This document shows, in pieces, positions 1 through 7,123 of a stretch of 11,655 nucleotides of DNA (its first letter is position 1; each line of letters starts with the position of its first letter). Below the pieces are notes generated by a model. The model worked only from the letters and a program-made list of their open reading frames with translations, did not search any database and had not been told where the DNA came from. This stretch comes from Desulfobacteraceae bacterium (GTDB taxonomy: Bacteria; Desulfobacterota; Desulfobacteria; Desulfobacterales; Desulfosarcinaceae): contig JALVQM010000008.1 of NCBI GenBank assembly GCA_027025615.1, positions 1 through 11,655 of the forward strand. Reading direction: 5' to 3'. A program made the translations under genes and the position numbers.

Positions 1-114
1 GGTGCGAAACGATTGTATCAACAAAGCGCGCCTTTGCATGTTCTGCCGAATGCGATCATCTTTTGTAGCTAGTAAGCTCGTCTGTCCCCATTTTTTTTGT
101 TCAAATTCATTCAT
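1..114 (-). CDS. Partial unknown protein, N-terminal 38 codons of a further operon gene
   Basis: An open frame starts at an ATG (114-112) and runs off the left edge without a stop. It begins MNEFEQKKWGQTSLLATKDD and continues with a basic stretch (RIRQNMQRRALLIQSFRT). It starts 29 bases after the stop of the SHMT-aminotransferase gene on the same strand, and a weak ribosome-binding site (AAAAGGG, 9 bases before ATG) precedes it. A second ATG two bases into the next codon frame hits a stop quickly, so the first is preferred. I do not recognise the family from so few residues. Position and strand make it the next gene of the same operon. Confidence 0.55.
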   Translation of the reverse strand, partial: MNEFEQKKWGQTSLLATKDDRIRQNMQRRALLIQSFRT

Positions 115-143
115 TTTCTTTTGCCCTTTTAACTTTGCATTAT

Positions 144-2789
144 TTACATATTTTCCAAAAAATCAGCGAACCGATCTACGGCTGAGCGAAATTTCTCCGT
201 TGGTGCTGCTAGTGACATGCGCACCCAAAAGTTTTTTCGTTGCCTTGGGGATACCCGAAAGCATGATTCCGTAAGGATAGCTACAGCAGTTTCATCAAAA
301 AGTTGTTCACAGACAGCATCTTCATCTTTTCCAGAGAAAGGTTCAAACTCAATAAGGAAGTTAAATCCACCTTGTAGGTCCGTAGCACGTGATATGAACT
401 TTCCCAGACGTTCAAAGACATAAGCGTGGTTTTCACGAATCGCTCGCCCTACCTCCGCCTGAAAATGGCAATACCGCCCATAGGTACATTCAAATCCTCT
501 ACTGGAGAGACACTTGCCCATTTCATTCAAAACATCAGACGGTGCGACAGCAGTGGTCACTTCAAACATATGCCAGGCGAAAGATAGAAGAGGTTCACGA
601 CCGCAAGATATCAACCAGCCCAATCGTTCCCCCACATGGACGCATCGCGCCAGCAACGAGAAAAAAGGGGGAAGCACTGGCACCGTTGGCGGATTCATTG
701 TCGCTATCAACTGGTATTGGGCTGCGTGGGAAGCAATCCGTTCGGGACCAAGCAGATAGCCTAGGCGAAAGCCTGGTACACCATCTGATTTAGAAAAGGA
801 ATTTACTACGGCAATTTGATCTTGGCTGCCTGTTTGAACAATCACCTCTCCAATATTGACCCAGCTGTCTTGGGCAATGAGCATCTGTCCGACTTGATCG
901 AAGAGTACAAGAGAACCTATGTTAGTCGCTTCGTATAATATATGTGCGATCTCATCTGCGTTATATTGCTCGCCTGACGGGTTGTTCGGTGTGACGACCA
1001 CGACAATAGCGGGACGGGTCGCCCTCATAAAAGAAGTAACTTGCTCAGCGGTTGGAAGAGTTCGAAGGCTTTTTACGTCGTCATTCAGGAGTTCATAAAT
1101 CTTGAATGCATAGTGACGTGCGAGCCTCTCAAAGAGAGCGTAATTAAGCCCAACAAACAGAACACTTTTATGTCTGCAGCTATGGGCAACATAGTCAAAT
1201 ATGGCCGTGACAGCCTGAGTTGCTCCAAGAGTAATACACACATGGCTACCTAACGGCTTTTCTGTTGGAAACAGTCCCTTTGAAGCAGCATAGTTTTCCC
1301 ACATACTAACAGCACGCTGCAATGTTGGGAATCCTTCCTGGGAAGTATACCAACCGTAGGCCATGTCGGAAGCAATCTCCAGCTGTAGGAGGTCTTTCCA
1401 AACTGAAGACATTGGGAATAGGTTTGCTCCTCCAGAAAGCATAAAGTAATCAAAGCGAGCTGGTGTCCTTAGTACTCGTGAATGACGGCGGAATTGGCGG
1501 AACATAAATTCATCAGGACGCCCCAGTTTAGCTTCGTCAAGATTATCAGTTGACTTCAGGTCTACAACGAGTTGGTTTTTCTGAATTACCGATGATCTTT
1601 CTTGGACTTGATCAAGTCTTCTTGGTCCTTTTACTCTATTTATAAGGATGGCAGCAATTTGATCACCCAGCCTGGACAGTTGTTTGTCATCATGGCCCAA
1701 TTGCGCCAACGCCACTGTTCCAAACCGCAATCCATGTGGTTCATTAGAACAATCACCGGGTAGTACGACCGGATCGCAGAAAATACCATGCGATGCAAGT
1801 AGTTCGGTTGCTTCAGTTGCTCCTATTTTTATTGGAGCGAGGTCGACAACAACAAGATGGGTATCGGTCCCTCCAAAAGCCAAATGTATGCCGTTTTTTA
1901 CAAAAGACTCTGCCAAAATCGCCGCCATATCTATAGCTTGTTTCTGTACAGTATGAAACGCCGGGCTGGCGCAATATGTTAAACTTGCCTCAATGGCTTC
2001 TAAAGTTGATCGATAAGCATAGTCTTGCAAACCAGGGATCAATACTTCCTGAATACGGTTGTGTATTTCATTCGAGCAGGAAAGGATGAGAGCACCTGGT
2101 GGTCCGCAAAGGCTCTTATACGTTGTAAATGTAACAACATCAGCATATGAGCACGGACTCTCCAACAGCCCTGCTGCGATTAAGCCTACAAAATGAGAAA
2201 CATCAATGAGCAAGAGGGCCGGGGGAGAGAAGCTATCCGCCAATTCTCGGAGTGACCGCCAGTCAATGCGTCGTGGATATGCAGTTGGTCCAAATGCAAT
2301 TAAACGTGGACTTACATCAAACTGTTGTGATTGATCCTGCCACAAATGCAGGAAATCTTGTGTCGCTTTATCCCTAAACGGCTCCAATGAAGATATCTTG
2401 TAAAACCGATCAACAAGGGAAGACACACCTCCGAGAGAAAAATGTCCTACCGATTGAAGGGCAAAGCTCACAATCTGATCACCAAGTTCTGCGAGGGCCA
2501 GTATAACAGCGAGATTAGCAATAGAACCGGAGACAGGGTGAGGATTGACAAACATTTCTCGTTTGTGGCTGTAATTGGAAGAAAAACAGCGTTTAGCAGC
2601 TTCTACACAGACCGATTCAACATCGGGCACAGCGACATGTAAATTGGACAATGAAAGGGTATTGAATCCATCCCCTACATCACCGTTGCTTAGTGCTCTT
2701 AATACCGTTTCGGGCATTAGGGTGCGGTGTGGACGAAAATCCCAGTCTTTACTCATCTGGTCGTTCCGTGATAGATTTGTCCGTTTCAT
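144..2789 (-). CDS. Bifunctional PLP protein: SHMT-like domain fused to class I/II aminotransferase domain
   Basis: This 881-residue protein carries two PLP-dependent fold-type I domains. Residues about 50-390 resemble serine hydroxymethyltransferase: HPVSGSIAN (84-92), SVGHFSLGG, the PLP-ring aspartate and histidine in IDVSHFVGLIAAG (D196, H199), the Schiff-base lysine in TTYKSLCGP (K225) and a carboxylate-binding arginine in HGLRFGT (R355). These align with E. coli GlyA D200, H203, K229 and R363. The histidine before the lysine (H228 in GlyA) is Tyr224, and the YAEGYPGKRYY segment is not recognisable, so ordinary serine-glycine-folate chemistry is doubtful. Residues about 440-881 are an aminotransferase: TPNNPSG (N603), LFDQVG (D631, with Gly where AspAT has Tyr225), NSFSK (K667), GFRLG (R675) and WVRMSL (R857). 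The start ATG overlaps the upstream stop (ATGA) and has GGAG 7 bases before it. A beta-hydroxy-amino-acid aldolase/transaldolase coupled to transamination is a reasonable inference; the substrate is unknown. Confidence 0.88.
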   Translation of the reverse strand: MKRTNLSRNDQMSKDWDFRPHRTLMPETVLRALSNGDVGDGFNTLSLSNLHVAVPDVESVCVEAAKRCFSSNYSHKREMFVNPHPVSGSIANLAVILALAELGDQIVSFALQSVGHFSLGGVSSLVDRFYKISSLEPFRDKATQDFLHLWQDQSQQFDVSPRLIAFGPTAYPRRIDWRSLRELADSFSPPALLLIDVSHFVGLIAAGLLESPCSYADVVTFTTYKSLCGPPGALILSCSNEIHNRIQEVLIPGLQDYAYRSTLEAIEASLTYCASPAFHTVQKQAIDMAAILAESFVKNGIHLAFGGTDTHLVVVDLAPIKIGATEATELLASHGIFCDPVVLPGDCSNEPHGLRFGTVALAQLGHDDKQLSRLGDQIAAILINRVKGPRRLDQVQERSSVIQKNQLVVDLKSTDNLDEAKLGRPDEFMFRQFRRHSRVLRTPARFDYFMLSGGANLFPMSSVWKDLLQLEIASDMAYGWYTSQEGFPTLQRAVSMWENYAASKGLFPTEKPLGSHVCITLGATQAVTAIFDYVAHSCRHKSVLFVGLNYALFERLARHYAFKIYELLNDDVKSLRTLPTAEQVTSFMRATRPAIVVVVTPNNPSGEQYNADEIAHILYEATNIGSLVLFDQVGQMLIAQDSWVNIGEVIVQTGSQDQIAVVNSFSKSDGVPGFRLGYLLGPERIASHAAQYQLIATMNPPTVPVLPPFFSLLARCVHVGERLGWLISCGREPLLSFAWHMFEVTTAVAPSDVLNEMGKCLSSRGFECTYGRYCHFQAEVGRAIRENHAYVFERLGKFISRATDLQGGFNFLIEFEPFSGKDEDAVCEQLFDETAVAILTESCFRVSPRQRKNFWVRMSLAAPTEKFRSAVDRFADFLENM

Positions 2790-4255
2790 GACACTTCTCC
2801 AGCGAGAAGTGCTTGACCTATTACTGACTCATTCCAAATGTGCACAGATAGTGGGTACCCCCTCACTTCATGAGTTTGGAGCCCCAGCATACCGCAGTCC
2901 TGGGCACCTTTGATATTGCCCAAATCATCATCGATGAGAACACACCGATCAGGGGGGGTGTGTAACTGCTCCGCCACTCTAAAGAAAAAGTCCGAGTCAG
3001 GTTTACGCAATCCCATTTCCTCTGAGTTGGCCAGCACGTCGAAGAGGCGATCAAGCCCGTACTTGCGAACCCAGCAGCGAAACGTCGAAGACGAGCCATT
3101 ATTGACTAAGGCCAAACGGAAACGGGTACGCAAAGTTTTTAGGTTATTCCAGACGGGGGGGTTCGGTGTGTACCTGAATGCGATTCGTTCCTGCAATGCT
3201 ATCAGTTCGGTACCATTAAGCCCGAGTGCTCGTCCGGTTGCTTGCCAGAAGGCCTGTCCATCAGTGACATCGGCACAAGCCCTATCAATTTCTGCCAAAT
3301 GTTCATCTTTGGGGAGCCAGGTTCGGGATGTCAATAAACCTCCAACGCAATCGATAAGCAGAGCCTCAATGTTTCTTCCTACCCCATGGAAATCTTCCGA
3401 GGCGGCCTGACTTCTCTCATTCTCTGTTGGAAACGGTGAAAATACATCGCAAACGCGACGTGCCCGCCAACCAAGCGAACTTATCCGATCTGTCTCCAAA
3501 GACGAGTTCTGAGGACGTGGTGCCCCCTGTCTTGATGAGCTTGAACTTGGCGTGACTGGAGGCATCTTAGGAAAGCGTAAAGCTACAAGCTGGCAAAACT
3601 CGTATCTTGATAGTACATCCGGCCCGGCAACATGATAAACACCTCCCTCATTGCTTTTGAGAAGAAGACGAACGGCTGTAACGACATCCTCAACATGCAC
3701 AGGACAGGACAGTCGGGTGTCATCTGCTTCAATTGGTTCAGTAGGTTGGAATACTTTGGAAAAATTCTGTCCTTTTATCCCTATCGAATCGTATAGACCT
3801 GATACTCGAACCACAATATTTCTTGGGTTAATGTTAAGCACAGCCCGCTCACCGGCGAGTTTTGTTCGACCGTACACGTTAAGTGGGGTAGGTTCCTCGT
3901 CTTCTCGATAACGGCCCCTGATTCCATCGAAGACATAGTCTGTGGAGAAATACACCATTTTCACCCCATAATAGGACGCCACCTCTGATGCAGCTTCAGC
4001 ATTTAGCCTCCAAGCTAGATCAGGATTACGTTCACAAGCATCTACGTCCGTCAAGCCAGCCGCATAAAGAACCACAGAAGGTTGAAAACGGTTAAGGAAT
4101 CTTTTGAGCTGTAAAGGGTCACACAAATCTAGGAATTCAAGGCCTGATATCGGATGTTGGTTGTAAGTACAGACGACCTTACCATCCGCCCGGATAGAAG
4201 CTAACCGCCTACCAAGAAACCCTGAAGCGCCAACGACGAGGATAGTATTGCTCAT
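2786..4255 (-). CDS. Fusion of RmlD-like SDR reductase/epimerase and HAD-family hydrolase
   Basis: This 489-residue two-domain protein has an N-terminal extended SDR domain (about 1-275) of the dTDP-4-dehydrorhamnose reductase type: nucleotide-binding GASGFLG (9-15), AAGLTDVDACE (65-75), STDYVFDG (104-111) and the catalytic YGRTK (Y128, K132). After a Ser/Pro-rich linker, residues about 297-489 form a HAD-like hydrolase: motif I LIDCVGG (nucleophile D302), motif II LVNNGS, motif III lysine in LRKPD, and motif IV LIDDDLGN (D442-D444). The usual second Asp of motif I (D+2, the general acid/base of phosphatases) is Val304, so ordinary phosphatase activity is uncertain. The start has GAGGAGG 11 bases upstream and overlaps the previous gene by ATGA; the stop overlaps the next gene in the same way. 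It probably reduces or epimerises a keto-sugar or similar carbonyl compound. The substrate cannot be read from sequence. Confidence 0.87.
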   Translation of the reverse strand: MSNTILVVGASGFLGRRLASIRADGKVVCTYNQHPISGLEFLDLCDPLQLKRFLNRFQPSVVLYAAGLTDVDACERNPDLAWRLNAEAASEVASYYGVKMVYFSTDYVFDGIRGRYREDEEPTPLNVYGRTKLAGERAVLNINPRNIVVRVSGLYDSIGIKGQNFSKVFQPTEPIEADDTRLSCPVHVEDVVTAVRLLLKSNEGGVYHVAGPDVLSRYEFCQLVALRFPKMPPVTPSSSSSRQGAPRPQNSSLETDRISSLGWRARRVCDVFSPFPTENERSQAASEDFHGVGRNIEALLIDCVGGLLTSRTWLPKDEHLAEIDRACADVTDGQAFWQATGRALGLNGTELIALQERIAFRYTPNPPVWNNLKTLRTRFRLALVNNGSSSTFRCWVRKYGLDRLFDVLANSEEMGLRKPDSDFFFRVAEQLHTPPDRCVLIDDDLGNIKGAQDCGMLGLQTHEVRGYPLSVHIWNESVIGQALLAGEVS

Positions 4256-5325
4256 GATCCGGATGGCCTCCTCATTGTCTCTTTAACAGCGCTAATCAAA
4301 TGTTGACACTTAGGATTGAGACCGTGTGTAGTTAGCATCGTCACGAAGGAGTTATGGTCTGGCTTTGCCTGTTGAATATCCTTAAGCAAAGGACCAAGCC
4401 GAAGGTCAACCTCTTCGGCAGACAAGCCAGGAGACAAGTGGACCCCATATGCGGGGTCATCATTGGGGCAAGTCGTCACCCACCCCTCGATTGAATGCAT
4501 CAAGCCATAAATACCTTCCTGACAATAATGCTGACAGTCTCTGCATTTGGGCGCGCGGTGGGTAACTGTATAGCTATCTTTGAACCTTACCTGTACCCCG
4601 TCGGCATCAAACCAAAAAAAACGGCAACCAAAGCGCTCTTGGACTACATTTGGACCGTAACGAGAGATAAATCGTGCTTCAAGTTCCACAATTGGAAAAA
4701 ACTCCTGTTCCCAGATTAACCGTCGTTCCTCTGAATAATAAAAATCCAAGAGGCTGACATATACTTTTCCGGGAAGGTCTTCAGAGTTAACTTTTTTACA
4801 TAGGTCGATGATGTCTTCGATTTGGTTAACTGTGGAGCGCATTACAACCACATTGACCCCAACCCGAATACCTGCGGAGCAGCCAGATCTAATTGCGGCA
4901 ACTGCGCGCTCCACATCCTCCATAGACCCATTGTTTATAGCATGCGCGAGTTGCGAATCGACCGCGTCAAGAGAGACCTTTAAAATATCGAGATAAGGAG
5001 TGAGGGATGGAATCATTTTTGTAAGAAATCGACCGTTGGTGGTTAGTTCTACCCGGTCAAATAATTCAGCAGCTCGAGCGACTATTTTAGGGAGGTCAGA
5101 ATTGAGAGTAGGTTCTCCACCCGAAAAGGATATCCCGCGAAGACCATTTCTGGCCAAATGTTCCAAATTAATGCAGTATTCATCAACAGAAAGGCTATGC
5201 CCTCGGAGGTTAGATGGCACCCTGTTTTCCATGCCTTCGGTTTTCGGGCAGTAAATACACTGCAAATTACAACGGTCTGAAACCGAAGCGCGTAAGAAAA
5301 TAGGATCTGGATTAGGCATTAACAT
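4252..5325 (-). CDS. Radical SAM protein with C-terminal cysteine cluster (MoaA/SPASM-like)
   Basis: From the ATG at 5325 the protein is 357 residues. It has the radical SAM 4Fe-4S motif SDRCNLQCIYC (C19, C23, C26), the SAM-contacting FSGGEPTL (GGEP 69-72), and ELTTNG and LKVSLDA strands typical of the MoaA/PqqE branch. The C-terminal part has further cysteines (C234, C261, C264, C268, C286, C340), including CRDCQHYC, which suggests at least one auxiliary Fe-S cluster as in SPASM or twitch domains. An in-frame ATG at 5361 would add 12 residues but overlap the upstream gene by 50 bases. The 5325 start has AGGAG 11 bases ahead, the spacing seen elsewhere in this operon. It would generate a 5'-deoxyadenosyl radical for a carbon-centred step of the pathway. 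It could also mature a peptide, but I see no clear precursor peptide nearby. Confidence 0.85.
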   Translation of the reverse strand: MLMPNPDPIFLRASVSDRCNLQCIYCPKTEGMENRVPSNLRGHSLSVDEYCINLEHLARNGLRGISFSGGEPTLNSDLPKIVARAAELFDRVELTTNGRFLTKMIPSLTPYLDILKVSLDAVDSQLAHAINNGSMEDVERAVAAIRSGCSAGIRVGVNVVVMRSTVNQIEDIIDLCKKVNSEDLPGKVYVSLLDFYYSEERRLIWEQEFFPIVELEARFISRYGPNVVQERFGCRFFWFDADGVQVRFKDSYTVTHRAPKCRDCQHYCQEGIYGLMHSIEGWVTTCPNDDPAYGVHLSPGLSAEEVDLRLGPLLKDIQQAKPDHNSFVTMLTTHGLNPKCQHLISAVKETMRRPSGS

Positions 5326-6688
5326 AGGGCGATAGTCTCCTATTCGCATTTCGAATCTCATGAAGTCTTTCAGGATCGTGGATCATTGCATACTTTGCCT
5401 GATAATAGTCGATATTAGCCCACTCATGGAGCGTTTGCGGAAAGCAGAATCCACGGCGGGATAAAAGTCTGTAAATCGGGGTGCCGGGCCAGGGTTCAAG
5501 AAAGTGGATCTTGGCTTGATGCTCTTCCCAAATATCCCTAATACCAAACGCAGATTCAATTGTGCGGCTATAATGTGCTGGGTCTGCATCAGGCCATCCG
5601 ACAATGAAAGTAAACATGCCACGGATGCGTGCCTTGGCAAGCTTCTTGGCAAGTTCAGGGATTCCTGTTGGGTCATACTGTTTGCCTGCAAGTCTGACGA
5701 TCGCTGGATCAGGACTTTCCAGACCCACTAACACGCGCACAAGACCATCGCTTGCCAATTGATCAAGATAATTGCTCGACGCATGATCAAGATCGGAAGG
5801 ATGCATCGTTGCAGCCCATGGCAAGCTAATTTTTTCGGCGAATAAGCGAGAGAACTGCTGTGCTCGTGACATGTCGTGGAAAAAATTAGGATCGTGTAGC
5901 TTCACGCCGTTCGCACCACTTCGAGCGCATAAGTCTTTGGCAACCGCAACCATATGTGATAAATCACGGGTTAGCCAAGTTGAGGCGGACATACGTGGCT
6001 CTGAGCAGTAGGTACAGGATCTAGTACACCCTTCGCTCGTAATTAGATTGATGGTTCGTGAAGCAATAGCCACATCTGGGTTGAGGTATGGTGCCCAATC
6101 TTCAACTAAGGCAAGATATGGTCGAGGAAGTGTGTCTAAAGGTACTTGGACATATTTGGATGGAGTATGATGCTTATTAAGAGTATTAGTAGATTTTACC
6201 AAGAGACCTATTTCATTCTGCTGAGGCCATTTGTCTTCCCTTACTGACATGAGGAGGTGGGTGAAAGGAATATACCCAAACCCTGATATCACAGCATCAA
6301 CAGGGGCTTGTTCCAGTGTTTCTGTTGGGAACAGACTCACATGGGGACCTCCCCAAATAATCTTACTCCCACAGTTGCGAGCGATCTTGCTGGCACGCAC
6401 AGAATCCCGGATTGCGTGCCCGGTCATTACAGAAACCGCAAGAAGGTCTGTGGGCCCCAGCGCAGATATACGCTCTACCCATTTTGTAGGTTCAACCCGG
6501 GCGTCTATGAGGTTGACTTTCAGTCCCATATTTCGGGCTAATGGAGCAAGAAAGAGTGCTGCCCACGGCACCCACTGTTGTTCATGCCCCGTTGTGGTCT
6601 GGTAGTTGTCCTCCGCAAAAGTTCTGGGTTGAAAAAAGACAACTCGTTCAATCGAAAGAGATCCTGCCTGTGAGGCCACTTGGTGCAT
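5312..6688 (-). CDS. B12-binding-domain radical SAM protein (BchE/methyltransferase-like)
   Basis: From the ATG at 6688 the protein is 458 residues. The N-terminal half is a Rossmann-like cobalamin-binding domain: FFQPRTF, a GLKVNLIDARV strand, AVSVMTGHAIRDS, IIWGGPHVSLFPTETLE and ISGFGYIPF. The DxHxxG cobalamin-ligand motif of methionine synthase is absent, as is usual in this radical SAM class. The catalytic domain has CTRSCTYC (C221, C225, C228), then VLVGLES, FIVGWP and EPWPGTPIY, all typical of B12-dependent radical SAM enzymes (BchE, P- and C-methylases). A C- or P-methylation or a ring rearrangement is likely; which one cannot be told. A GTG at 6799 could extend the frame by 37 residues but has no ribosome-binding site, while the ATG at 6688 has GGAGG 12 bases upstream and starts shortly before the first beta strand. 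It is the first gene of the operon and overlaps the next by a few bases. Confidence 0.86.
   Translation of the reverse strand: MHQVASQAGSLSIERVVFFQPRTFAEDNYQTTTGHEQQWVPWAALFLAPLARNMGLKVNLIDARVEPTKWVERISALGPTDLLAVSVMTGHAIRDSVRASKIARNCGSKIIWGGPHVSLFPTETLEQAPVDAVISGFGYIPFTHLLMSVREDKWPQQNEIGLLVKSTNTLNKHHTPSKYVQVPLDTLPRPYLALVEDWAPYLNPDVAIASRTINLITSEGCTRSCTYCSEPRMSASTWLTRDLSHMVAVAKDLCARSGANGVKLHDPNFFHDMSRAQQFSRLFAEKISLPWAATMHPSDLDHASSNYLDQLASDGLVRVLVGLESPDPAIVRLAGKQYDPTGIPELAKKLAKARIRGMFTFIVGWPDADPAHYSRTIESAFGIRDIWEEHQAKIHFLEPWPGTPIYRLLSRRGFCFPQTLHEWANIDYYQAKYAMIHDPERLHEIRNANRRLSPYVNA
5337..5341 (-). promoter_or_regulatory. Ribosome-binding site deciding the start of the second radical SAM gene
   Basis: AGGAG on the minus strand lies 11 bases before the ATG at 5325, inside the end of the upstream gene. 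It favours 5325 over the in-frame ATGs at 5361 and 5349, which lack a clear Shine-Dalgarno sequence. Confidence 0.45.
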
Positions 6689-6700
6689 CGTCAGACTTGA

Positions 6701-6705
6701 CCTCC
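6701..6705 (-). promoter_or_regulatory. Ribosome-binding site deciding the start of the B12 radical SAM gene
   Basis: GGAGG on the minus strand lies 12 bases before the ATG at 6688. The alternative GTG at 6799 has nothing comparable, so this site argues for the shorter protein. A similar long spacing (11 bases) is seen for the next two genes of the operon. Confidence 0.5.
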
Positions 6706-6817
6706 AAAAAGTTGTGCATGATCTCCTTGGCCCCCTGTAGTATGGATCTGACCATGGACCCTTTTCTGTTTTATAACTCCACCAATCAATGTTAGACACA
6801 ACGCTGTATGCGAATCA

Positions 6818-6847
6818 TTTATATTCATTATATATCCAGTGTTTCAA
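6818..6847 (-). promoter_or_regulatory. Candidate sigma70-like promoter of the minus-strand operon
   Basis: On the minus strand, TTGAAA (6847-6842) and TATAAA (6823-6818) are separated by 18 bases, each matching the sigma70 consensus at five of six positions. A perfect TATAAT (6832-6827) between them could be an alternative -10 with CAGACA as its -35 at 18 bases. Either would place the transcript start upstream of the first operon gene. The region is A+T-rich, so chance matches are possible. Confidence 0.35.
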
Positions 6848-6862
6848 ACATGTCTGTTTGAA
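6843..6862. promoter_or_regulatory. Perfect 8+8 inverted repeat, candidate operator
   Basis: TTCAAACA and TGTTTGAA flank a 4-base centre (TGTC) as a perfect dyad. It covers the -35 of the candidate minus-strand promoter, which is where a repressor would act. No regulator gene is in the window, so the binding protein is unknown. Confidence 0.4.
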
Positions 6863-6913
6863 GATTTATGATCATTAGCATTCCACCCATTCTTTATAAA
6901 TTACCTCATCCTG

Positions 6914-6940
6914 TTATAGTAACTTTTTCCTGTTTGTCTG
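6914..6940. repeat. Left terminal inverted repeat of the IS-like element
   Basis: It starts TTATAGT and pairs with 8706-8732 at 19 of 27 positions. The matching blocks are TTATAGT, CTT, TCCTG and a final CTG. Confidence 0.55.
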
Positions 6941-6961
6941 CGGCCTCGACTCCATTAAGAG

Positions 6962-7002
6962 CTAACCTGCTCCCAGTGTGACCAAACGAGGGGCAAGGTT
7001 AG
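6962..7002 (+). other. Stem-loop in the leader of the IS-like element
   Basis: CTAACCT (6962-6968) pairs with AGGTTAG (6996-7002), and after a one-base bulge GCTCC pairs with GGGGC (one G-T pair), leaving a loop of about 16 bases. The octamer AGAGCTAA occurs on both sides (6958-6965 and 7001-7008). There is no following T-run, so a terminator is unlikely. A structured leader that limits transposase expression is one possibility. Confidence 0.4.
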
Positions 7003-7019
7003 AGCTAATAAAACCTAAG

Positions 7020-7035
7020 GCGGGCTAACGCCCGC
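7020..7035 (+). other. GC-rich hairpin in the leader of the IS-like element
   Basis: GCGGGC and GCCCGC form a perfect 6-bp stem around a TAAC tetraloop. No T-run follows, so it is not a standard terminator. Its place between the left end and the transposase gene suggests RNA-level control or attenuation of incoming transcription. Confidence 0.4.
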
Positions 7036-7123
7036 AACCCAATTAACTGATGAGATGAGCCACTCCTATTGTACAATTGGAAATGTTTCACCGAGACTTT
7101 CAATGGACAAAAAGGAGCGGCTC

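Noticed and set aside
6689..6799. RiPP precursor peptide for the radical SAM enzymes
   Set aside because: The 37 residues are in frame with the B12 radical SAM gene without an own stop or ribosome-binding site, and show no leader/core organisation.
7020..7035. Rho-independent terminator
   Set aside because: The stem is good but no T-run follows on either strand.
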